From: Lutraria lutraria
Lineage: Eukaryota > Mollusca > Bivalvia > Venerida > Mactridae
Reading direction: 5' to 3'
Length of the DNA stretch: 64,000 nucleotides
Assembly (NCBI GenBank): GCA_964023205.1
Contig: OZ026841.1
Span: 29,464,399 to 29,528,398, forward strand
Made by a program: the position numbers and the translations under genes. The notes under the pieces were generated by a model, which made no database searches, had not been told where the DNA came from, and worked only from the letters and a program-made list of their open reading frames with translations. Below are positions 49,001 through 61,000 of this stretch, piece by piece. The first letter of the stretch is position 1. Each line of letters starts with the position of its first letter.

Positions 49001-52000
49001 TGGTCTCCATTGCCTTACATACAGGATCTACAATAAATTCTTAATTAGATATCAACAAATTCTGGATAAGGAATTTTGAATTTATTCCAACTATTGGTTT
49101 TAAAAAAGTTTACAAATTGGTTGAAGATTCCATTTTTCATTATGTAACTAGATTCAGAATGTCTATTAAGATATTGTATTATGGAGTTTAGCGTCACTTA
49201 CCACTCGTTTAGCATTTCTGTTTTCATAATCCTGTAATGTGGCATTCACTATCAATATGGTAGTATCATACCAGAATCTCTCATCTCCATAGTACAATGC
49301 CTGTATATCGAAAAAAAAAATTCATTACAAAAATACTGATATGGACTTAATATATAACAATAATTGCCAAAGGAGATTGTTTAATCCTTGTGAGTCCTAA
49401 TGTAAAGTATATACACATGACAACATTGTATGATAAAGCAAAACAAATACATGTACATTACTTCAATTGAAAATAGACGAACTTGTTTATCTCAAAATCC
49501 TCAAAAAGACACATCAAGACCTACCCTTTATAAGTCCATTATACTTTACGTAGACAGAGACACCTTCAGGAAGCATTTAAGGTATAACTTAAGGGGCCAT
49601 TTTAAGGATGTTTGCTACAGTTTTCACATAGACGTATAGGCAGAATGAAAAGTTCCACAGAATTTTTTTAAACTTTGCATGATCGTAGCATATGATAACA
49701 GAAACATTTTAAGCGAAAAAAAATGGGGGTCAACGATCTCGTTTTTTAGTTATCTGCCCTTGAATGTGATATTTCTAAAATAAATGGGCCTACCTGAGCC
49801 TTTTTGCAGAAATTGATGGCTTGTCCATACTGAGCTTCTTCCATTGACAATTTACCAAAGAGGAAAAGTGCACGAGCTTGTTGAGGTATATCATCAAATG
49901 ATACCCCTGCTGAATGGGCCTCAGTGAGGAAATCTCGTGCAGTTTGATAATGCCCCTGTAAAAAATACAATTTTAAGTACTCATGACTAAGTGTAACGCC
50001 ATCCTACATTATGAAAATGAGTCCCTAATTATATGAATGATCAAAATTGAGAAGTTAATTGTGAGCCATTTCCACTGAAAATAATGGAAAAAAAACAGAA
50101 TTTAACTTATGTGGTTTTATGCTGGTTTTCACAAGTATTTCAATTGCACACAGATAGGCATTTAACCTAGCCAGTGATCCTGGATTCTTAACAAGTACCA
50201 ACCTTACATACTTTAATAATCAATGCAGAATAAATGACTTAAGAAACAATGGTTTTAACCAAAGAAAGAGAAGCATTCAGGTTAATCTAAGATCCATATA
50301 TCTATCATCAAAGGGGTGACACTGAGAAAGTAGCATGAAAATTCCCTAAAATAATGATTGGAACAAGAATTAAAAAACAAGTTCAGGGGCCATAACTCAG
50401 TCTTCACCTACCTGTCTGATAAGTATTTCAGCAGTATCTGTCCAGACATCCCTGAATTGTACAGCACCCAAAACTTTACCTAGATGAGAATGCACTTTGT
50501 CTTCACTCTGAAAATGTATATATAAATCACATTAATTTACAGTAGAAAACTCAGTTGTTTTCTTTACAAAGACATCTGGACAGCAGACACATAGATTGCC
50601 TTGACATAGTGTGGTTTAAACTTATCTATTTTACATTGATTGTAGAGCAAGTTCTTACAACTTTTATTTATAATTTAACTACTCTCAATGACTGTTTCCT
50701 GGATTTTGACCAGTACTTGTGCCAAAAGAATGGATTGTGAAGGTGTTGGTCAAATTCCGCCACTGACAGGATTTGAACCCGCAACCTCAGGGTTAGGAGT
50801 CTGACGCTTTACTCCTATACCACTGTTCCTCGCCTTGATATATCTGAATGGTTATTGTATTTACCGATATCAAAGACACTAGAAATTCTAACCTTTTCTG
50901 AATCTGTTGCTTCAGGTCGTCTGGACAGAAGGCTACGTGTAGACTGTTTGCTCTCAGTAGCCAGCTTAGAGATTGTCTCCCTAACTCTCATTTCTTCTTT
51001 GATCACCTGTGCTTTCTTCTCTTTCCAGAACTCAATTTCTTCTCTTGACCTGAGTGTAAAAAGTTTTAAATGATTATTTCATATAAGAATAGCTTGCGGA
51101 TACATTTGGCTGAGCCCTGATAAACAAGAGGGCTGCAAGTGCAAATGCTCGTCTGATCACTGCCTCAGTGAGATTTATCCACCATGTTGCTTCCTCTTAC
51201 AGTTTCTGATTTAAAGAGCTACATAAAAGTTTTCGCAAGACACAGATGCCACCGTGATCCCAATAGCTCGACTTATTCTTCTGACACAGACAAGCTAAAA
51301 ATAGTCAAGTTAATAGTCACCCACCTAATGCTACCTGGCACCGACTCCTAAATTTCTAACAGCAAAATCACAGATATAAAAATTTGGAAATAAATTGTAA
51401 TTCATATTTTTAGAGTTTAAAATGACAACAATTTTTTCAACCTACTAACTCCAATTCCTTAAGTAACTTGAATCATGACTACTTTTTCTTGGCTCATAAA
51501 TTCTTAAGAAGTTCAGTCAGCATCAAGACAAAGCACTGAATATAATACAATGTGGTCAGGTGGATGTTGTTAAGAGAGTGAAATTAGAGTCAAACGTCCA
51601 TTTGGGTAGCCAGTATATTGGCTGAAACAGGGAGGTAGCTGTTGTTTGGAGATGACGGTTCATGGACATTACACTGCACTATTTTTTGGTCTGAATCCCA
51701 ATCTAACAGGGATTTTGTTTAAATGTTGTCCAAATTAAGGAGTTTAAAAACAAACACCATAACAAGGAAGGAATATATTCATCAGAAACTTACTTAGCTT
51801 GATCAATTTCACTAATATCTACAGGTCCACAAATCTTCTCATGGAAACTGTATCCATTTGTCATATTCAATTCCAGGCATACTTCCAGTGCACGAGAATG
51901 TACAAGGTATTTGAGAGAATTATTCTGTAGTAGATCACGAGCCATCAAGTCCTCAAAAGCTAGCACAGGTAAAGTCAGGTGGTTGTAGCCAATATCTCTT

Positions 52001-55000
52001 AATTGTTCAATCAGGGAATCAAGGTAGTGAAGGGTCAACATCTATAAAAACAAAAAAAGGAAATACTTAAATAAAGTCTGTCCCCTAAATAAAAAAATTG
52101 TCTTTGTGTAATGTACAAACATAATACTAGTTATATGTCGTATGTCACTTACATGTACTCCTCAACAGTGCCTCAAAAGGATGAATGCATAAATTACCTA
52201 ACAGACAGACAGATAGACAGTGAACTTTTTTCAGAAGGAAATTCATAAAAGGCAACCATGCAGCCAGGGTGATCTGTCTGCACATTATTTCCCATTTTAA
52301 CTATGATGCCTATCAGGTATGTGTCTCCACTATACTTATATAAAGAGACAAACTTTGGTTTTGGTTCCTGAACCTACTTCTATATAATTCTTGTTCTTCA
52401 ACAAGCAAACTACCAGTACAATAACTTTATGAGGGATAATGTGAGCAATACAACAAGCAAAAGTATTCACAAGACAAAATCAATTTACTCCTCAAGATAT
52501 GGAGAAATATAAAAATAACAAACATAACTTACAGGTTTAAGTATAGTATGCTTGTTAATTCCAGAGTCTGTCATAAATTCATGCTTAAATGCTTCAATAA
52601 CCTGAAATGAAACTTCAAATATAGACAAGCAAAATTGGATTTCTTTAAGATATCAAATGTGTTCATTTGGTGCTATATTGAGATATGCATCAATGATGAA
52701 ACAGTTGATCTTGGTGAAAATCTCTTATGGAACATAAAAGATATGGTTGTCCCAAATGTTCACTAGCCTCTTTTTCTATTATATTGATTAATATATGTAT
52801 CAGAGTAAAATGTTTCATGTATATAAAATTTTCAACTAGACAATGAAATGACTTAAATAATACCAAAGATGATCTAAAAATCTAGGTTTTACCATACAAT
52901 TATTGTTATGATATTATTAATATTAGTTTTATAATAATTATAATAATATATATCATTATAATAGATATCATTGTTATTGTAGTAAAGTCACATACCTCAT
53001 CAGGGATGTCATACACTGACCATTCTTCAGCAGTATGAGGTAAAACATCTAATGGCCCCTTTCTCTTAGGTTTCTCCTTAACAGGAGCCTTCTCAGCCCC
53101 TTTATCTGCTTTCTTCTTAGCTGAGCCCTTATTGGTTTCCTTCTCAGCTGCTGCTGGAGGGTTTTTAAGGATCTCTTTCATTGTAGGACCTGATACAGGT
53201 ACTGACACCTTGATGGAGAGAAATATCAAGAACTCAGTCCAACATAATTGTGTTTCTCAAATGATTAACACACTTAATAGGCCAATAGAGCATTGGTTAA
53301 ATGATGACACAAAATGCTAGGCTAGGTACCAACTGTATAAAACTAATCCTGGAAACAAGACTGAAATTGCAGGCTGGTGACCGGTCTATTCTAAGATTAC
53401 AATCAAGTCAGAATTGTAATAACAAAAGACACCGAGATCACTATTAGAGGTTCATTGGTATTATATCATCAAATGTACACTTGAGACTTGCTATTCATTT
53501 ACTAACCTATGTTTAAAAATGGCTGTTAATACTGGTCTGTCTGTACTTGGCAAACATAAAAAAATGAAATGAAGTGTTAATTAGTTTGATGTACGGTAGT
53601 TCAAAATAGACTTACCTGCCACATTCTCATGAGATAAGCATGAGACATGAGAAGGTAATCAGCATACTGAGGTAAGCTACGTCCGACAATCTCGGCCAAA
53701 AGAACGTGAGCTCGAACCAAACCATCTAAGATCTTAATGTCTGATATATCTTGTACCTTCAAAGATGCATTTGCTGGCAACACTCCTACAAGAATGAAAG
53801 GTTTATTGTTACTCTTATAGATATACCCAAAAATAAAAGTTCATATGCCCACAAGGATGGCTCAATGGATAGAACATCACTGCTAAGTATGCCATGTTAA
53901 TGAATTTGTACCCTTTTGTGTTGAAGGTATTTTTATGTCAAAAGGGCATTTAACGCTGAGGATTCATGAGGAATTGGCAGTTAATTGTGGAGAACAAGGT
54001 ACCAGTAAGTATCAAAATGAATAGAAAAACGGACATAAAAACCAAATGAAAAACAGACATAAAATCCAAATGAAAAACGGACATAAAAAACAAATGAAAA
54101 ACAGACATAAAAACCAAATGAAAAACGGACATAAAAACCAAATGAAAAACGAACATAAAAACCAAATGAAAAACAGACATAAAAACCAAATGAAAAACGG
54201 ACATAAAAACCAAATGAAACAAGAGGGCCAAGATGGCCCTATATCGCTCACATGACAATCACTGTTCACTCATTAAAACATTGTTTTGAACTGGTGACCT
54301 AGCTTTTGACCCCAGACGACCTATGTTCGAATTTGTCTTACATATCATTAAGACAAACAGTCTGACTAGGTTTGGTGAAGATACGATCAAAATTTGACAT
54401 CTACAGTGTTAATAAGGTTTTCCTAAGATTTGACCTTGTGACCTGGTTTTTGACCCTAGGTGACCCATATTTGAACTTGTCCTTAATATCATTAAGGCAA
54501 ACAATCTGACAAGGTTTGGCCAAGATCCAATCAAAACCATGACATTTAGAGCTTTTACAAGATTTTTACCTAATATTTGACCTTGTGACCCAGTTTATGA
54601 ACCCAGCTGACCCATGTTCATCCTTGACCCACATATCATTGAGGCAAACATTTTGACAAGGTTTGGTGAAGATCCAATAAAAACTGTGACATCTACAGTG
54701 TTAACAATGTTTTCCTAAGATTTGACCTGGTGACCTAGTTATTGACCCCAGATGACCCATATTTATATTTGACTGTTATATCATTAAAACAAACAATTTG
54801 ACAAAGTTTGGTGAAGATCCAATAATAACTGTGAAATCTACAGTGTTAACATGGTTTTTCATAAGATTTGACCTAGCGACCTAGTTTTTGACCCAAGATG
54901 ACCCATGTTCGAACTCGTCCAAGATATTATGAAGACAAACATTCTGACAAGGTTTCATGATCATCCAATCAAAACAGTGACTTCTAGAGTGTTCACAAGG

Positions 55001-58000
55001 TTTTTCAGCAATTTGCCCTAGTGACCTAATTTTACTACAGAAATTACCCATTTTCAAACTTGACCTACATATTATTAAAATAAACATTCTGACAAAGTTT
55101 CATGAAGATAAATTCAAAACAGTGATTTCTAAAGTGTTCACAAGGTTTTCCCTTATTTGGCACTGGTGACCTAGTTTTTGACCCCAAATGGCCCAATATC
55201 GAACTCGTCCGATATTTGTTGATATTAACGTTCTGACCCAGTTTTGCTAAAATTGAGCCAAAAATGTGGCCCCTAGTGTGTTCACAACAAAAAGTTTGAC
55301 GACGCACGACGCCGGACGCCGGACGGAGAGTGATCCTAATAGCTCACTTTGTCACTTTGTGACATGTGAGCTAAAAACGGACATAAAAACCAAATGAAAA
55401 ACGGACATAAAAACCAAATAAATGTAAATTTATTATAAACTTAAGGCTTTTTAGGAAAGACTCCTCAATAATTATCATCAAAAGTTACAATGAAATCACA
55501 TATTACTAAATGAACAACTGCAATTGCCTCATGTCTGTAATGTATCCTTAATAAGTATGGCATTATTATCCAGTTTTGTTGCAAACTTCAATGAGCATAA
55601 TTAATTACATGAACTCTCTGCCTTCAAGTACTGATGTATCCTTAAAATATAGTGTGGAAACCAATACAAACTAGAGCTTAGTCACAGAAGTGACTAATAC
55701 CCCCACCGCCTCTTTGACACAAAGAACACAATAGTACACTAGGGAACATAACTCTGGAATGAGAGGATCACTGGGCATGAAAGTTGTATCTTGCACATCT
55801 AAACTTCATGGTGATAACATATTTCAAGTTTCATTTGTTTCATTTGTGGGGATATAAAGATATAAAGAAAAAGATCATACCGATAATGGCTTCCTTGGCT
55901 TGTGGTACTAAACCCTCAGCATTAAGTTCACTTCCTGTCTCATCAGCACCATCACCTTTACCCTTCTCAACCTTACTTGGTTCCTTAGCAACAGCTATAT
56001 CCTTCTTCTTACCTGACGGTACTTTCGGTTTCGCTGGCGGCCCCTTTTTGTCCTTTTTACCTCCTAAATGAGAGAACTAATTCGTGATAATCAACATTTA
56101 AACAAATATAATCAAACATTTCTAAAGTTGTATTATTTTAAGTACTGAATCCCTAATTTCTTAGATTCCACAATGGTTTTCATATTGAGCAAATCTGCCA
56201 GAAATCAACTTTGTTACCGTAACGATGTTACTTGTTCAGGTTTTAAAACAATTTTTTTTTTTGTACATTCCAGTTCAATTCTGGTAGTTTTGTTAAAATA
56301 ATAAGATTCTACATTATTAAAGCCCCATTAGCTTTTTGTATGTTAAAATTAAAATAGGTCTTATTTTACCTAGAAAGATGAAAGAACATACAGAAATGTA
56401 GTACAGTATTTTTGTGGCTAAAGAAAGGCACTGTGTAGGTATTGTTTTAAAGCAAATAAAATATATTTCTTTTATCTATTGGTCATTATTACTCAATACA
56501 AAAAGCTAATGGGCCTTTAAATGATGACTGATAAACCAGTAATTAATTTTAAAAGCTGTTAAAACATCATTCACCTTTAGCAGCTTTCTTGGCCTCAGCA
56601 GCTTCTGCCGCAGCTTTTGCTTCTGTGAGTGAAACAACAAACAAACATACAATACAAAAATAATTGTTTACAATAATAAACAACAACAAATATGCATCTG
56701 TCAACAATATCAAACTGGCACTCACATATATGCATACAAATCTGTACTTAAATTTTGGAAAAATAGACCTTTTCTTAACGCCTAAGAATTCTTATATACA
56801 TGTTACATGTAAACATTATGTTTGTCCATTTCAAAAGAACAATAGCTGTACTTTTGTTAGTTCATAGGGAAGTAACTCAATCTATTAATGAACAATAAAG
56901 GAGGCAATTACATTGTATATCTATTTATATAACAGAAAGGGAGGTTACCAAATCTATTTCATGTACCACGAAGATAAAAAATACCTATTTCAGTGAATCA
57001 GGGAATAACACTATACATAATATATACAATAAGGTAGATACAGTCAAACCTGTAAACAGAGTCCACCCTTGGGAAAGACATAATGTGGCCCGTATTCACA
57101 GGCTGACCTTTACTTGAAGGTGGCCGCTGATACAGGTTTGACTGTACATAATTTACAATAAGGGGGATAGTAAGGGAGGTAATTCTAGCTATTTAAAGAT
57201 TATCAAGGGAAATAATTGTATCCATTTAAAAACCAATCAGGGAAGTAACTCCACCTTTTGTAAGTACCGTAACAAGATACAATTTCATTGTAATCATTAT
57301 AATGATAAAAAATAAATGAGTATCTGTTTTAATGAGCAATATAATCATTCTAAATTGTAACAAAACGTGATTCATGTAAAGAAATTTTATCATATTTATC
57401 ACTTGAGGCCACACAAATTTTAAGTCATCAATGAATGAAGCTTTCAAAGAAAGTATGGTATCTACTTCAAACCAAAAAGTTTTATTTGAAATGTTCTATA
57501 TAGTAATTACTTCCAATTCAATTGGTTGGTACTTTCATCAAATCCCAAAAGAAGAATGTGTATCAACTACTCAGGATTCAACAAAAACCTTTCAATGCAA
57601 ACTTATTTCATTACTGAGTTATCAGGAAAGAAAGAATTATCCTTGCAACCCATATCAAGTAAAACTACAGTATAGCGTAACATTTAATTCATAAAGGCTT
57701 TAACCATAATAAAACAGGAAATATATACATGGTGATAGCAATAGGTGCACACTTAGGAATAGTGAGGTGAAAAGAAATATATAATGGTGATAAAATGTAG
57801 TCATAGCGTGAGAAATGCATGCAGAGTACATGTAGATTTGGACAGATTCATAAGCTTTGAGGCCTAGTAACATCAAAGCATGGAAAACTGTACAATGAAA
57901 TTGTCAAATGAATGCAGACTTAACACACACAGTCCATAGCACAAGTCTTGTATTAATGCTTGATTCACTTGTATAGTACCAGTATACTAATTATAAATTG

Positions 58001-61000
58001 ATTCCGAGAATGTGCATAACAGTCAGACACATTCTGGGTCTCAAGCTTGACACACCATCATAATGAAGGGTGATTTTTCTTCTTTTTCGATGTTTGACCT
58101 TTAAGTGTGACCTTGACCTTTGAGCTACGGACCAAGGTTGCCACACGGTACACCGTCTCATGGTGTTTAACAATTAAGCCAAGTTATTTTCAAATATGTC
58201 AATGCATAAGGCAGATACAGCCCAGACAAGGTCTATGATATTCTTTTGACGTTTGACCTCTGTGACCTTGACCTTTGAGCTACAGACCTGGGTTTTGCGC
58301 ACTGCTCACCATCTCATGGTGTTTAACAATTATGCCAAGTTATTTTATAAATATGTCAATGCATAAGGGAGATACAGCCCGGATGAGGAAAATCCGGACG
58401 GACTAACTAACAGACTAACTAACTAATATACAGACACGCAACTGACATTGTGGGAACTATGTCGAGCCCACTACATTTTCACAATACCAGTGTAGATAGG
58501 AAACAACTAACACAAAAAACTGTAGAAAACAACTATTCAGCAGGATAATCACCAACAGAATTAAAAGAAAACTTTGATTTACTGCTTGAATTTTCATTCT
58601 TATACCAATATTTTCATTAACAAGAGCAATGTGAGTGGTGCCAATGCTGGTCAGTTCACCACCTCAATGAGATCTACCCACCTATGAAGTTTCATGTTGC
58701 TACCACATATAGTTTCTGAGTTATGAGCTACAATACAGTTTTTGCACAATGCAGATACCGACGCAGACACTGCTGTGATCTTTGAAAAAAGACAAGATCA
58801 AGATGTTCTCAGTCACTAGAAACTAAGATTCTAAACTAATTGATGTTGTTGTTTTAAGGGGATATAATTTATCTAGTTATCAGTCAGAAAGGAAAGTGCA
58901 GGTAGGTGTGTATATAACAAACAGAAAGACAAATATATATATTGGAATTTTATATACATGTATATATACTAGGAAATCATACCCAAGATAGCAGCTGAAA
59001 GAAATAATTCACTCAATATTATAGTATGTGGTACAACTGTACAAATAATGTAAGTTAGTTTCTCTACAAATTATATTCTTAATGGATAAGTTGTAATTTT
59101 AGTTTTCTGATAAGCATACAAAGATGGTATAATAATCATTAGAATTTATTGTTTACTAAAGTAACTTATTTTTAAACCAACTTTATTCATTAATCATTAT
59201 TATTATATGATGTATAAATAAACACATTTTGATGGCTTGAAGCCTGATCTATCATATAGCATGAATGTCGTATTTAATGGTTTAATTTTATATTTAATGG
59301 AAATTCCAGAATTTCCCAATCTAAAACTAGAACAAGGTCAATATTCATCAATCGGAATGATTAGTCGTTATTTGTGATATTTTCATCTTTCTTCATGATT
59401 GATATACATTTCTGTTCATCAAATAATGCTTTAATCAGAATATTATCTTCCATGGTTTTAAATCAAAGACTTTTCATATAATAAAAATAAATGCATGCAA
59501 GTATTGGCCATTAAATCATACAGCTTTGACAGTTTAATAAAATCACACAATATTGAACAGAATTATCTAAAACTAAAAGAAGCAAAATCATCATTTTTTA
59601 ATGTAATACGTAATTTATAACTGTTGTTTTTCTTACAAATCCATAGACATGTGATAATTTGTGAGTGAAAAAGGTGAAAAAGGGCAGATAATTCAGTGTT
59701 GTGAAGAGTTCAATTCACAAAACACAACACATGATTCAATAAGTGTTGAATAATTAGTTATGATTATACCTTCTTCTCTCTTGATATCTATCGCTGTCTG
59801 CATATTTAACAAGATATCGATCGCCCATTCTACCTGGTCGGTACAATCTCCAAGCGGGAAATCTTTCACACACATCCACTGAGCAAACTCAAACAATAGT
59901 TCTATCTTCAACCATTCATTACTTTCACTCTGAAATAATAGCAAAAGAACGATAAAAAAAAATCAAATGCAAAAATATTTCTGGTGAAAATTTCACCTAC
60001 AGTCAAACATGTGAATAAAGGCAATCCTTTGGAGTGGCAAAATGTGGCCTTTATTGACAGGTGGCACTTATTTGAAGGTCTTGTGACCACATTAGTCAAA
60101 GCAAATGAATTTTCCTAATATGAAGAGGTCACCAGTTTCAATGAGTTTAATACTGGATTTCGACATCATTTCAGTTATTTGCAGCCAGTTCACCACACCA
60201 GTTTTCCTGGATGACTGTAGTCTAATACTCACTAACCCTTCCACATGGAACGGGCAGCTTCTTCGAAGGGTATGATGTCCCGTAATTGAGATTACAACCC
60301 GGATAGTCAATTACAACTCCAGCGCACTAACCACTTCGGTCTTAGTCAGAGGTTAAGATAGGTAAATTATGCGACTGAACTTAAAGAATTCGAGGGTTCA
60401 ACGCAACAGTGTCGTAACTCATATTGAAATAAGAACAAGTTACGACAGTGTTGCGCTGAGCCCTCGAGATAAGAATGGCCTTAAACAATTGTTTGATTGG
60501 AAGTAAACACTTGCATAAATAATTTTTAACTTGACCTAACAAAATAAAATCTTACATTCAAAGCTTCTATAGCATTTTGGTATGACAGTAGTTGCTCAGC
60601 AGTCTCCTTTGACATGAGAGCCACACGTCTCCACATATGTGCCACATAGTCCTCGCTCTCATCCTACAAATGTAACCAGATTTCTGTAAACATTCATTTA
60701 TATACATATAATTTACGGGACATAGATGAGGTACCGGTATACATTTTAAGACTAAGGCCCCTAGTTTATAAAACTTTAGGTTGACCTTCAAGCTCAAATC
60801 TCCTATCTTGTCAAAATTTCTTGGAGCTAAATTATGATCAGACAATTAAATTGATCTGAACATGCATTTAAACATTATTCACATTATCTTTTCATCCATA
60901 ACACCTTTAGAATGGAATGGAGATTTAAGCTCAGGGACTGTTTACAAGTTTCATAACATCGGAGTCTGAATTATCAATTAAGGAGAACATACAAAACACC

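Noticed and set aside
53950..54269. ORFs over the 24-bp array
   Set aside because: 8-residue repeats in three frames, on both strands, from a 24-bp minisatellite; no other coding sign.
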